From NCBI GenBank assembly GCA_910579745.1, contig CAJTVH010000002.1:1-64000 (forward strand): a stretch of 64,000 nt of DNA. The letters run 5' to 3'. The notes below the pieces were generated by a model. It worked only from the letters and a program-made list of their open reading frames with translations, searched no databases and was not told the DNA's origin. Source of the stretch: an uncultured Clostridia bacterium (lineage in GTDB: Bacteria; Bacillota; Clostridia; Lachnospirales; CAG-274). The translations under genes were made by a program, and so were the position numbers. Below, one piece after another: positions 36,261 through 45,985 of the stretch; position 1 is the first letter of the stretch; each line of letters opens with the position of its first letter.

Positions 36261-37292
36261 GTGACTCATAACTGGTTGCTTTATATGGCGGCTTTCGCCA
36301 CTTCCTTCGCTATTTCTCTTTTGACGACGCCTTTCGCTAAAAAATTAGCTTTTAAGCTTAAAGCCATAGATTATCCCAAATCAAGAGGGCTTCATTCAGA
36401 GCCTATGCCCCGGATGGGCGGTATAGCTATTGTACTTGGTTTTATGATAACTGTTTTGCTTATGAGTTTTTTTGTTGAGGACTTTATTACCACGGAATTT
36501 GTAGGTTTTATAATCGGCGGTTTTATAATCGTAGCTTTAGGTATGCTTGACGATATATATGAGCTTAGTGCTAAGTTTAAGTTTTTAGTACAACTTATTG
36601 TGGCTGTTATAGTAGTTAAAACTGGTACGAGAATAGATGTTATAATGTGGCCTTACTGGGAATATTTAAAAGACTTTAACGCTCCTATTACCGTTATTTG
36701 GATAATAGGTGTTATAAATGCTGTTAACCTTATTGATGGTGTAGACGGTCTCGCCGCCGGCGTTACATCAATAGCCGCCTTGTGTCTGACGGTTTTATGC
36801 ATAATTTCGGGAACGACTACGGCGGTTGTTCTTACGTCGACGCTCGCTGGAGCGTGTCTTGGTTTTTTACCGAGAAATTTCAGTCCCGCGGAAGTCTATA
36901 TGGGGGACACGGGCTCTACTTTTCTTGGATATGTCCTCGCTGTTTCCTCATGTATAGGCGTTTATAAAAGTTACGCCATATTGTCGGTTTTTATATCTGT
37001 TTTAGCTATGGCTCTCCCTATATTCGATACTCTTTTCGCTATGACGAGGCGAGCTATTAATCATAAGCCTATTATGAGTCCTGACAGGGGACATCTTCAT
37101 CACAGGCTTATTGACAGCGGATATACTCACAGACAAGCTGTTGTCATTTTATATGGTTTGAGCGCTATAAGCGCCGTGATTGCTATTCTTATAGCTGTTC
37201 AGAATTTTCAAGCGACGGTCGTTGTGCTTGTGTTTTTTCTTGTTCTTTTACTTATGCTTTACGTTTATAGGTCAAGAACAAATAAAAGGTAA
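36261..37292 (+). CDS. WecA/TagO-like undecaprenyl-phosphate GlcNAc-1-phosphate transferase
   Basis: A 343-residue polytopic membrane enzyme with about 11 helices. It moves a sugar-1-phosphate from a UDP-sugar to undecaprenyl phosphate, starting wall teichoic acid or other surface polymer synthesis. Signature residues are YPKSRGLHSEPMPRMGG, the DD pair in LDDIYELSAKFK, NAVNLIDGVDGLAAG, MGDTGST and the C-terminal HLHHRLIDSG. The start is GTG at 36261, and an ATG five bases earlier leads directly to a stop. Its place after upp is common in Clostridia. Confidence 0.92.
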   Translation: MTHNWLLYMAAFATSFAISLLTTPFAKKLAFKLKAIDYPKSRGLHSEPMPRMGGIAIVLGFMITVLLMSFFVEDFITTEFVGFIIGGFIIVALGMLDDIYELSAKFKFLVQLIVAVIVVKTGTRIDVIMWPYWEYLKDFNAPITVIWIIGVINAVNLIDGVDGLAAGVTSIAALCLTVLCIISGTTTAVVLTSTLAGACLGFLPRNFSPAEVYMGDTGSTFLGYVLAVSSCIGVYKSYAILSVFISVLAMALPIFDTLFAMTRRAINHKPIMSPDRGHLHHRLIDSGYTHRQAVVILYGLSAISAVIAILIAVQNFQATVVVLVFFLVLLLMLYVYRSRTNKR

Positions 37293-37313
37293 CACTATTT
37301 TTGAAAGGTATGT

Positions 37314-38483
37314 GTGGTTTTTATGAAATTTTCAAAAGCTTTCGGCGAAATAAAAACTAATGTTTTAACAGAGCTTGACAATATGAAAATAAGACTTGAG
37401 AAAGAGGGCAGGGATACTATTAATTTTTCAATAGGCACTCCTGATTTTAGGCCCGATAAACATGTTTTATCGGTTTTAAAAGAGGCTTCGGGGTGTCCTG
37501 AATTGTTTAAATATGGATTGTATGACAGCGAAGAGCTTATCGACGCTGTTATTAATTGGTATAAAAGACGGTATAACGTGAAAGTCGCGCCTGAAAACAT
37601 AACTACTATAAACGGTTCTCAGGAGGGAATGGCTCATATATCTTTTCCAATTTGCGACAAAGGGGATATTGTCCTTACTCCAAATCCTGGGTATCAGATT
37701 TTTTCTTTCGGACCGCTTATGGCGGGGGCTGATATTGTTACATATAATCTTATAAAGGAGAATAACTATCTTATTGATTTTAATTCTATACCTGAGGAAA
37801 CAGCCAGAAAGGCGAAAATGATTGTTGTATCATATCCAAACAATCCTGTTACGGCTACGGCGGATTATTTATTTTATGAAAGGCTTGTCGCTTTCGCCAA
37901 AAAGTATGATATAGTAGTTGTTCATGATAACGCTTACTCGGAGCTTGTATATGACGATGAGCCGGGAATATCTTTTTTAAGTGTGCCAGGGGCTTTTGAC
38001 ATTGGAATAGAGTTTAACTCACTTTCAAAATCTTATAATTTAACTGGTCTTAGGCTGTCTTTCGCTATTGGAAACAAGGAAATCATAAAAAGGTTTAAGG
38101 CTTTTCGTTCTCAAATAGATTACGGAATATGCGGGGCTATACAAAAAGCGGCTATTGCCGCTTTAAATGGGCCTCAGGATATTTTGGAAAGAAACAGGAC
38201 AGGATATAAAAAAAGGCGTGACGCTCTATGCTGTGGTCTTAATGAAATCGGGTGGAAAGTACCTTTTTCTAAAGGAACTATGTTTACATGGTTTCCTATT
38301 CCTGAAAATTTTAGTTCATCAAAAGAGTTTGCTTTTAAGCTTCTTGAGGAAAGCGGTATTCTATGTGTACCGGGAGATAGTTTTGGTTCGCTCGGAGAGG
38401 GATATGTAAGAATGGCCCTTGTGCAGCCGATTGAGGTTATTGAAAAAGCTGTTCAGAAAATAAAAGAATGTAAATTATTTTAG
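37314..38483 (+). CDS. Class I/II PLP-dependent aminotransferase
   Basis: A 389-residue fold-type I aminotransferase. It shows NFSIGTPDFRPDKHVL at the N-terminus, NGSQEGMAHI, the YPNNPVTATA segment, and the PLP lysine in SLSKSYNLTGLR; the Arg that binds the alpha-carboxylate lies near EGYVRMALVQP. Overall it resembles LL-diaminopimelate and alanine/aspartate-type enzymes, but the amino acid cannot be named. GTG 37314 is 5 bases after AAAGG; ATG 37323 is a possible alternative. It closes the operon that began with the SEC-C gene. Confidence 0.85.
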   Translation: MVFMKFSKAFGEIKTNVLTELDNMKIRLEKEGRDTINFSIGTPDFRPDKHVLSVLKEASGCPELFKYGLYDSEELIDAVINWYKRRYNVKVAPENITTINGSQEGMAHISFPICDKGDIVLTPNPGYQIFSFGPLMAGADIVTYNLIKENNYLIDFNSIPEETARKAKMIVVSYPNNPVTATADYLFYERLVAFAKKYDIVVVHDNAYSELVYDDEPGISFLSVPGAFDIGIEFNSLSKSYNLTGLRLSFAIGNKEIIKRFKAFRSQIDYGICGAIQKAAIAALNGPQDILERNRTGYKKRRDALCCGLNEIGWKVPFSKGTMFTWFPIPENFSSSKEFAFKLLEESGILCVPGDSFGSLGEGYVRMALVQPIEVIEKAVQKIKECKLF

Positions 38484-38615
38484 AATTATTTATAGCGTAT
38501 TATAAAATTAAAATACGCAATATGTAAAGAATTTTTGTTAAAGATAAATAATAAGATATTTGTAAATAAATATATTAAGAAGTTTATTAATTAGCTATAG
38601 TGTGTTTCATAGATA

Positions 38616-38641
38616 GAAAGATAAAAAGTGTTTTATCTTTC
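38616..38641 (+). terminator. Hairpin after the aminotransferase
   Basis: A perfect 11-bp stem gaaagataaaa/ttttatctttc with loop AGTG. The T-run is short. Confidence 0.6.
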
Positions 38642-38696
38642 TCATTTATAAAGATTACCAAACCGAATTTTATAGAACGCAATTTTTCTTTTTTAT

Positions 38697-38766
38697 AAAA
38701 ATATGCAAAAAAATTATAAAATAAAGTGTTATTTTTATATATTTTATAATTTTTTTGCATATTTTT
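38697..38766. repeat. 27-bp perfect inverted repeat
   Basis: Positions 38697-38723 are the exact reverse complement of 38740-38766, with a 16-base loop. The arms contain the core atgcaaaaaaattataaaa. It is one of three consecutive hairpins between converging transcription units. A cruciform or a bidirectional terminator are both possible. Confidence 0.85.
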
Positions 38767-38784
38767 ATCTTTACATAATATTAA

Positions 38785-38819
38785 AAAGGTTATCTAACTT
38801 TAGCATTAAGATAACCTTT
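38785..38819 (-). terminator. Terminator of the DUF6465 gene
   Basis: On the minus strand an 11-bp stem (aaaggttatct with agataaccttt) is followed by TTTTTAATATT, directly downstream of the gene. Confidence 0.8.
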
Positions 38820-38832
38820 GGGTAAATAAAAA

Positions 38833-39051
38833 TTAAAAATCAAATGAACCTGTCATTTCACTATCGGAATCTTTATTCATAACATAATAACATTTATTTT
38901 CCTCCGGTTTATAGTATACATTAACAGATACTAAATCCTTAACCTTATTTCCGCAGTCTTTCCATTCCTGTCTAGCTTTAGCGAAAATTTCTTTTTGACT
39001 AATTTGAACACCTTTAAATTCAACAAACATATTTTCTTTGATTAAAGCCAT
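38833..39051 (-). CDS. DUF6465 family small protein
   Basis: A 72-residue protein typical of Clostridia. It has the pattern EFKGVQISQKEIFAKARQEW, then KVKDLVSVNVYYKPEENKCY, then YVM near the end, which I recognise as the DUF6465 layout. It is soluble, with an acidic C-terminus, and has no assigned function. GGAGG precedes ATG 39051 on the minus strand. It has its own near-consensus promoter and terminator, so it is a free-standing, probably well expressed gene. Confidence 0.82.
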   Translation of the reverse strand: MALIKENMFVEFKGVQISQKEIFAKARQEWKDCGNKVKDLVSVNVYYKPEENKCYYVMNKDSDSEMTGSFDF

Positions 39052-39112
39052 TTATCTTTACCTCCATAAAATAACAAATAGAAAATCTTAAAATATTTGT
39101 ATGTATACTAAT

Positions 39113-39141
39113 ATGATACTATCTATTTATGATTTTGTCAA
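39113..39141 (-). promoter_or_regulatory. Promoter of the DUF6465 gene
   Basis: On the minus strand TTGACA (39141-39136), a 17-base spacer and TATCAT (39118-39113) form a strong sigma-A promoter. Confidence 0.8.
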
Positions 39142-39410
39142 CACCGATATAAAAAATTTATTTTTTATAATATTAAGTCGTTTACTTAAAGTACGAGTAA
39201 AAAACTATAAAAAGTAAAATGAACTTGAAGTATGTTACAGTAAATGAACTGGTTGTTTTTATAGCTATTCGCAAAATTTTCAGAGCGAAACAATAAAATA
39301 ATTCTTTTAATATGCCAGGTTTTATTAGGGATTGTATATTCATTCTTTTATTGATTTTTTATAAGTTAATTAACAGTAGTAAAAAGAAATATGTTTATAT
39401 TTGCAAAAGA
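39142..39410. other. Gap with a possible hairpin-repeat relic
   Basis: The stretch agtacgagtaaaaaactataaaaagtaaaatgaacttgaag near 39189-39230 closely follows the repeat copy at 34914. The rest has no recognisable content. Confidence 0.4.
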
Positions 39411-40238
39411 TTATATATCTATTATTCCATTTTTTGAATTATTTATACATTTATTATTTTTGTGTGAGTATTTATAATCCCTTGGGGAACAGCCGTATAC
39501 GGAGCGGAAGATCCTGTTAAATGTACGCTGACTTTCAAATCCCGCGTTAGCGCTGATTTCAGTAAGAGAATCATTTGTTATTCTTATAAGTTTCGCGGCA
39601 TATTCAGCCCGTGTTATACCTATGTAGTTTCTAAAGTTAATTTTTATTTTGTCGGAAAATATACGAGATATATAATATTTACTTACGCAAAGGTCTTTAG
39701 CCATTATATCAAGGGTTATAGGATTTGTAAAATTTTTCGTGATGTATTCTATTATTTTTTTTGTAATGTTTTCGGGATAAAAGTTTTGTTTATTTATTAT
39801 ATCAAGATTATCTAAAATATGATGCATAAGAACGTATACGAAGCCGAGATTTATGGGAAACGGTTTTTCCGCGTTTATTGAGTCTAACGCGAAGACAGCC
39901 TCTTTATTAAGAGTATTGTTTTTTATAACAGGGTTTTTAGGCGTTGATTGTGTTAAATTGGGGAACATATTTAAAAAAATTTTAGGATCGCATATTATAA
40001 GCGTACCATCAGCGTTTTTTTTATCATCTTTATAATACTCGTGAAGTAAGTTAGGAAAAATGATAGCGACATCCTGTTCGTTTATCTTATATTTTATATT
40101 ATTTATACTTATATGCTGAGTACCTTTATTAACGTATAAAATCTCAATATTATCGTGTATGTGGGGAGGGAAAGAAAGTTCGCGGTGGTTATGAATTATT
40201 TTTAATCTATCAGGCTGTACCTCATAATAGGGAGTCAT
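39411..40238 (-). CDS. AraC-family transcriptional regulator with cupin sensor
   Basis: A 275-residue regulator. Residues 1-130 form an AraC-type cupin sensor (HNHRELSFPPHIHDNIEILY). The C-terminal two-part helix-turn-helix includes TLDIMAKDLCVSKYYISRIF and the AraC signature ITNDSLTEISANAGFESQRTF. AAGGAGGTG fixes the start at ATG 40238; the frame extends further only by chance. It is divergent from the large secreted GH3 gene, 158 bases away, which makes carbohydrate-responsive control of that gene the natural inference. Confidence 0.9.
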   Translation of the reverse strand: MTPYYEVQPDRLKIIHNHRELSFPPHIHDNIEILYVNKGTQHISINNIKYKINEQDVAIIFPNLLHEYYKDDKKNADGTLIICDPKIFLNMFPNLTQSTPKNPVIKNNTLNKEAVFALDSINAEKPFPINLGFVYVLMHHILDNLDIINKQNFYPENITKKIIEYITKNFTNPITLDIMAKDLCVSKYYISRIFSDKIKINFRNYIGITRAEYAAKLIRITNDSLTEISANAGFESQRTFNRIFRSVYGCSPRDYKYSHKNNKCINNSKNGIIDI

Positions 40239-40395
40239 ATTTTTCACCTCCTTGAGCAATTTTTGTCTTATATTTAATATTATATGACTATCATTATACA
40301 ATAAATTATTATATAATTCAAGCACAGAGTTATAAAAAACGCGATTGTTAGATTTTAAGATTACTTTTTAAAAAAATTAAAGGGAGGTAATAACA

Positions 40396-43300
40396 ATGAA
40401 AAAACGTATTAGAGCATGCAAAAGAGTTGTTGGCGTCATTATGAGTTTAACATTATTAGTTTCATCTAGTGTTTATATAAACGCTGATGATAACGCTATG
40501 AGCGGGAATGAGGAACTGTCCGCTGAGGAAGTTATTCCATACCTTGACACTTCACTTTCTTTTGAGGAACGAGCGGCTGATTTGGTTTCGAGAATGACTT
40601 TGGAGGAAAAAATCTCACAGCTTGGAAACAACGCTCCCGCTATTCCGGGACTTGAGGTAGGAGCCTATAATTATTGGAGAGAAGGCCTTCATGGGGTGGC
40701 GAGGCAAGGGGTAGCTACTTCTTTTCCAACAAGTTTATCAATGTCTAACACATGGAACAGAAGTTTAATTTATTCAGCGGCCGATATAACGTCAACAGAG
40801 GCGCGAGGAATAAATAACAAACTTAATTTGTCTTATTGGAGCCCTACGATAAATATGGCGAGAGACCCGAGATGGGGAAGAAATGAGGAAACATATGGAG
40901 AAGACCCGTATCTTACAAGCCAGATAGCTTCTGAATTTGTAAAAGGAATGCAGGGTGATGATCCAAAATATTTGAAAGTTATCGCCACTTTAAAACATTT
41001 TATAGCTAATAATTGTGAGAAGGAACGCCGCGCCGGTTCATCGAAAATGGATGAGAAAACTTTAAGGGAATATTATGCCAGAGCTTTTAAAGATACTGTA
41101 GAGGCTGTCTCTCCAGCGTCGGTAATGAGTTCTTACAACGCCACCACTGTTATGAGAAACGGAGAGACATTATATGATCACATTCCGTCAGCGGCGAATC
41201 CTTATATATTAACAGAGCTTTTAAGAAGAAACTGGGGATTTGACGGTTATGTAACAGGCGACTGCGGAGCTGTTCAAGACCTTGGCGGAACGGAAGTTGG
41301 GGGAAAACAAAATGTTTACAAGGAAGTTCTTGTTCCCGGCAAAAAATGGCAGGATACATCAGCCGCCGAGTCTATCGCTAAAGGATTTTACGCCGGAAAT
41401 GACATTGACTGTGGTTCGGCTGCTCAGTCAACTCAGCTTGAGGCGGTTTTAAACGGATATTTGAGCGAGGACCAGCTTGATGTAAATATTTACAGATTAT
41501 TTTTACAAAGAATGAGAACGGGCGAGTTTGACAGCGCCGACAAAGTTCCGTACAGAAGTATAACGTCTGAAACCGCTTTCGACGCTCCGCCTCCGGGAAG
41601 CACGGCTAAAAGAATTGAGAAAGACGAACATGTGCAGGTTGCCGAGAGGGCTGCTGAGGAAACTTGGGTTCTTCTTAAAAATGAGGGAAACATTCTTCCT
41701 ATAGGTTTAGATAAGAAAAATATCGCTATAGTAGGCAATTACGCCGATGAGATTTTCAGGGGCGACTATTCCGGAGACGTTACGAAAACAACTACTCCTT
41801 TACAAGGGCTTAAAAAAGAATTTCCTAACGCCACGATAGGTTATCTTGGAGGGGTTCCGTCAGACGCCGCTTTATTTAATCTTAAAAGTCTTACTTTCAT
41901 TTTAGACGACAACACAACAAGAAAAATCGACCTCTCAAAAGCTACGTCTGTTATGGGAGGTACTCTTTCAAATGGTATGATTACAGAAATTAACAAAAAT
42001 TTTTCGGCTGTTATTCCCAATGTTGATTTTTCAAAAGTAAAATCGGTAAAAGCCGAGATGTCGTCGGCCGCTAATTTTGCCAGCGGACAGGCTAATCCGG
42101 GCGGTACGCTAAAAATAGGATATGGGGATTCCACTTTAACCGTGGCTAATGTATCTAGCAAAACTTCCGACACATATGTTGAGTGTATGGCCGATTATAC
42201 AGGCAATACGGGAGGGTATAACGGCAAAAGAGATTTAAGCCTTACTGTTTCCGCTAACGCCGTAAAGGATTTTTCAGTTACGGATTATAAAGATGAGCTT
42301 GATAAGGCTGATATAATTATTGCCTACGCGGGTACAAATCTCAAAGATTCCTCAGAGTCAAACGATAGGGAAAGCATTGATTTTCCAGCGTCTCAGTCTC
42401 ACGTAAAAGCGCTTGCCGACGCTTATGGAAACAAAACTATTGTAGCTATGCAGACGGTAGGTCAGATGAATGTTGAGGATATTAAAGATAAAGTTGCCGC
42501 TATTTTATGGACTTCGTATAATGGGCAGACGCAAGGCGAGGCTTTCGCGAAAGTTATTTCAGGTACGGTAAATCCGTCAGGAAGACTTACAACTACATGG
42601 TATCCTGTCTCAGACCTGATTAAAATGCCTCTTACCACAACCGCTGAAAATAAGAAGACCATAAACGGGGTTGATTATTACTATAATGACTACAATATAG
42701 CGCAAAAAACAAATTTCCCCGGGCGTACTTATCAATATTACGGAGGAACTCCGGTATATCCTTTCGGTTATGGATTGAGCTATACAAATTTTGAGTATTC
42801 AAATATCAGAGTTTCAAAATCTTCCGCAACCGTAAATGATACGTTAACCGTAAGTGTGGATGTTAAAAACTCGGGAACGGTTAAAGGAAAGGAAGTTATT
42901 CAGCTTTATGTTAGAGTTCCGGGAGGCGACGGGGTTAATCTACCTTTAATACAGCTTAAAGGATTTGATAAAATAGAGCTTGAGCCAAATCAGACCAAAA
43001 GTGTGAGTTTCACTCTTAATATTAATGATATAAACTTTTTTGACGAGGAGAACCAAAAAATCTATGTTCCTACGGGGAAATATACTGTTGTGGCAGCTAA
43101 AAACGCTCAGGAGGCAAAGACAGAGGGCGCTTTAAAGACCACGGTGGATGTTTCGGGAACATTAGACTCAACTCTTAAACAAGTTACGGCCGTTCCTACA
43201 GGAGTTATTGTAAAAGGCATATATTTGGCTGGGGATGAGACATCTGAAACGCCGGTACCTATAAAAGCTCAAGTTTCGGCCTATATGACTGATGAAGTCT

Positions 43301-45213
43301 CATATGAAATCTCAAACGCGGATGAAGTTAAATATACAAGCTCAAATGAAAAAATCGCTGTTGTTGACGATGAAGGAAACGTAAAAGCTGGAGTTGCCGA
43401 AGGCGTCGCTACAATTACGGCAAGTGTGACTATAAATGGGGTTTCTAAGACAGACGAGTTTCCTGTTGTGTGTCAGCTTATTGAAAAAGCTACAGACGAA
43501 CTTAAAGCGGGATATATATCAAAGCTTGACGCTGAATATAAGCAATGTGTGCGGGAGGCGTACAGTGAGGAAAATTACACCATGATTTCAGAAATTTATA
43601 ATAACGCTAAAAAAACAATTATGGAATCTGTAGACGCTCCTACTGTTAACGCCGTTTTTGAGAAAGCTATTAAAGATATAAGAGCCGTTGAGGCAGATAA
43701 GCTCTCTGACGTTTATACGATAGCTTCTGAAAATTCCTCATATATTTATGAGAATATAATTGACTACAGAGAAAACGGAATACCTATGTATACGGCGACG
43801 GAATCGTCTATAACGGGAACGGTGACAGCGGATAATTCTTGTGATATAAAACTTTTGGCTTTTAAAAACAGTGTAGCTGTCGATAACTCAAATATTAAAT
43901 GGAAAGTCGAGAAACTTGGTGAGTACAATCGTGAACCCGCCGAAATAGATTATGATACAGGAGTGCTTAAAGTTAAGGAAAATGGACTTATTAAAGTTAC
44001 GGCTGTAAATACGGAAGCTCTTGAGAAAGGAAGCTTAATCCTACTCGTGAATATTCAGCTTGAGGGAGAGTCTGCTGATGATAACGATGGTGTGGCCAAT
44101 CTTTCGGACAGTAAATCTGGAGCGAGCGGTTCAGGCGTTGAGGGAGCGCCGAATAACGCGGGCTCAACAAAAACAGCGTGGCTTGAGTTTAAAGGAGTAA
44201 AGCTTGAGGGACTTAAAGAAATTGTACTCAGAAATTCATACAAAACCGATGGAAGCGCCGATTTAAAAGTGAGTCTAGCGAAAGACGCTTATCCGGCTAA
44301 TCTTATCGCGGATGGTTCGGTCGATTCAACCGGAGATTGGGCAAAATGGAAAGAAACAATATTAAACGTTAAACAGGAGATTATATCCAACGCCAAAATT
44401 GACGAAAACGGATTATCAACAATATATATTCAGACAAACGGAGCTAACCTTGATTATATAAGATTTATTTATGAGGAACCCGCCCAATATCCCTATACTT
44501 TTAAAGGGGCGGAAAATGACGCGGATGGTTCAGTCAAGGTAACCGTGAGTCATAAACTGGGAACAGAAAGCGGTGTTTTGGTAGGAGCGGTTTTTGGTTC
44601 TGATGGGAAGATGACCAAAGAGGCGATGACTAAAATCTCAAACAGTGGAATATATACTCTTTCAGGCGGTTTTTCCGCTAATGATGAGGTAAGTTTATTT
44701 GTATGGAACAATTTGGATGAGATGAGACCTATTTCTGATATTTCATCAGTAACATATAAAGAACCGGAGCTTGTAGTATATAATTTTTCAGATTCGGTGT
44801 TTGATGATTATTACGGTGTAAAAAATGGTACAGAGAAGCTTCCTCTTCCGGAGGTAAACGGTATGAGAGGCTATGGTAACTGGATTAAGGCGGGAGGTTC
44901 AAGTTATACTTTTAAAGGAAAGGAGTATAAATTTACGGAGTCTCTCCAGGCAGGCGGAGGGGGAACGGAACAACGCTGTGTATATTTTACTCCGAAAGGC
45001 AAATGTAAAATAACAGTTCTTTTTGACGGAAACGGAAGCGCGGGGCGCGCTATGTATATTGAGCAAAAAGGTATAAAGATTAATACAGGTACGTCAATTC
45101 AGACAGGTATAACAGAGTTTAGCGCTGATATAACGGATACGTCGAATCCTGTATACATATATGGCGGGGGAAGTAATAAACGACTTTTCGCTATATTTGT
45201 TGAATATAAATAA
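40396..45213 (+). CDS. Secreted multidomain GH3 glycoside hydrolase (beta-xylosidase/glucosidase type)
   Basis: A 1605-residue exported enzyme. A basic signal peptide of about 31 residues is followed by the GH3 TIM-barrel: LVSRMTLEEKISQLGNNAPA, DPRWGRNEETYGEDPYL, LKHFIANN, and the nucleophile Asp289 in VTGDCGAV. The GH3 alpha/beta sandwich is split by an inserted beta domain (about 490-630), then a fibronectin-III-like domain (about 800-890). The C-terminal half holds a Big2-like module (VKYTSSNEKIAVVDDEGNVK), a helical linker, a CBM6-like beta domain (about 1225-1370) and an unidentified terminal beta domain. The barrel most resembles xylan beta-xylosidases, but the substrate is inferred. 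There is no anchor motif. Confidence 0.9.
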   Translation: MKKRIRACKRVVGVIMSLTLLVSSSVYINADDNAMSGNEELSAEEVIPYLDTSLSFEERAADLVSRMTLEEKISQLGNNAPAIPGLEVGAYNYWREGLHGVARQGVATSFPTSLSMSNTWNRSLIYSAADITSTEARGINNKLNLSYWSPTINMARDPRWGRNEETYGEDPYLTSQIASEFVKGMQGDDPKYLKVIATLKHFIANNCEKERRAGSSKMDEKTLREYYARAFKDTVEAVSPASVMSSYNATTVMRNGETLYDHIPSAANPYILTELLRRNWGFDGYVTGDCGAVQDLGGTEVGGKQNVYKEVLVPGKKWQDTSAAESIAKGFYAGNDIDCGSAAQSTQLEAVLNGYLSEDQLDVNIYRLFLQRMRTGEFDSADKVPYRSITSETAFDAPPPGSTAKRIEKDEHVQVAERAAEETWVLLKNEGNILPIGLDKKNIAIVGNYADEIFRGDYSGDVTKTTTPLQGLKKEFPNATIGYLGGVPSDAALFNLKSLTFILDDNTTRKIDLSKATSVMGGTLSNGMITEINKNFSAVIPNVDFSKVKSVKAEMSSAANFASGQANPGGTLKIGYGDSTLTVANVSSKTSDTYVECMADYTGNTGGYNGKRDLSLTVSANAVKDFSVTDYKDELDKADIIIAYAGTNLKDSSESNDRESIDFPASQSHVKALADAYGNKTIVAMQTVGQMNVEDIKDKVAAILWTSYNGQTQGEAFAKVISGTVNPSGRLTTTWYPVSDLIKMPLTTTAENKKTINGVDYYYNDYNIAQKTNFPGRTYQYYGGTPVYPFGYGLSYTNFEYSNIRVSKSSATVNDTLTVSVDVKNSGTVKGKEVIQLYVRVPGGDGVNLPLIQLKGFDKIELEPNQTKSVSFTLNINDINFFDEENQKIYVPTGKYTVVAAKNAQEAKTEGALKTTVDVSGTLDSTLKQVTAVPTGVIVKGIYLAGDETSETPVPIKAQVSAYMTDEVSYEISNADEVKYTSSNEKIAVVDDEGNVKAGVAEGVATITASVTINGVSKTDEFPVVCQLIEKATDELKAGYISKLDAEYKQCVREAYSEENYTMISEIYNNAKKTIMESVDAPTVNAVFEKAIKDIRAVEADKLSDVYTIASENSSYIYENIIDYRENGIPMYTATESSITGTVTADNSCDIKLLAFKNSVAVDNSNIKWKVEKLGEYNREPAEIDYDTGVLKVKENGLIKVTAVNTEALEKGSLILLVNIQLEGESADDNDGVANLSDSKSGASGSGVEGAPNNAGSTKTAWLEFKGVKLEGLKEIVLRNSYKTDGSADLKVSLAKDAYPANLIADGSVDSTGDWAKWKETILNVKQEIISNAKIDENGLSTIYIQTNGANLDYIRFIYEEPAQYPYTFKGAENDADGSVKVTVSHKLGTESGVLVGAVFGSDGKMTKEAMTKISNSGIYTLSGGFSANDEVSLFVWNNLDEMRPISDISSVTYKEPELVVYNFSDSVFDDYYGVKNGTEKLPLPEVNGMRGYGNWIKAGGSSYTFKGKEYKFTESLQAGGGGTEQRCVYFTPKGKCKITVLFDGNGSAGRAMYIEQKGIKINTGTSIQTGITEFSADITDTSNPVYIYGGGSNKRLFAIFVEYK

Positions 45214-45309
45214 TTAAGTTTTGGGTCATTATTTACAACAATTATATTTAATTTAAGAAAATTGACTTGAAAAATTTTGAGTAAATATTGAAAGGAATGA
45301 AAATGTGTT

Positions 45310-45948
45310 ATGAAACGGTTTATATGTTTTTTTAGTATAGTGTTTATTTTGGCAAATTGCTTTTGTTGTATTACGTTTGCGGGGGTGCCGTCTATTGTTT
45401 TAAATTCCGCTAAAACGGATGACGCGAGAAGTTTTGTGAGTATAACGGGAAACATGTCGGATGTCGCTGAGGAACAACAACTTACTTATTTATTGACAGA
45501 AGTTAAAGATGGGAGTTATAATGAAGATAATATTTATTATATTAATCAAAAAATATATACAAATCCTGATGGGGAATTTTCTTTTAAATTAGGTGTGAAA
45601 GGTACTTTAGAGGCTGATAAGACCTATATTGTGAGAATAGGTGGAACAGGAATATCAGAGCCTATCTCAATTATTGTGGGAACGGACGGAGATGGCAAAG
45701 TCGAATTTATTCTGGGTGATGTGAACAGTGATGGAAAAATAGACGTTAATGACGCTTCTATTGGATTAAAATATTTACTTGACCCGTTATCGGTTGACGA
45801 CAAAATTGTTTCCGCTGAGAGATTTGATGAGAAAATAAAAGTTATGGGAAAAGAAATTTTCACGGCGGAAGATGTGGCTTGTATTTTACAAAAAGCTTTA
45901 AATGAAAACGGCTATACTTTTCCCGCTGAGAAAAAAATGATAAAATGA
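45310..45948 (+). CDS. Exported protein with dockerin-like domain
   Basis: A 212-residue protein. Residues 1-24 form a signal peptide with a cysteine-rich core. A beta-sandwich-like region follows (about 25-135). Residues about 138-205 form a type I dockerin-like module: the first calcium loop GDVNSDGKIDVNDA is intact, while the second half (IKVMGKEIFTAEDVACILQKAL) keeps the helix pattern but has lost the Asp ligands. It follows the GH3 gene by 96 bases and could be co-transcribed. No cohesin or scaffoldin is in the window, so a cellulosome role is unproven. Confidence 0.75.
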   Translation: MKRFICFFSIVFILANCFCCITFAGVPSIVLNSAKTDDARSFVSITGNMSDVAEEQQLTYLLTEVKDGSYNEDNIYYINQKIYTNPDGEFSFKLGVKGTLEADKTYIVRIGGTGISEPISIIVGTDGDGKVEFILGDVNSDGKIDVNDASIGLKYLLDPLSVDDKIVSAERFDEKIKVMGKEIFTAEDVACILQKALNENGYTFPAEKKMIK

Positions 45949-45985
45949 CTTTTGAGTAAATGATATTTAACGGAGGGGTAAGATT

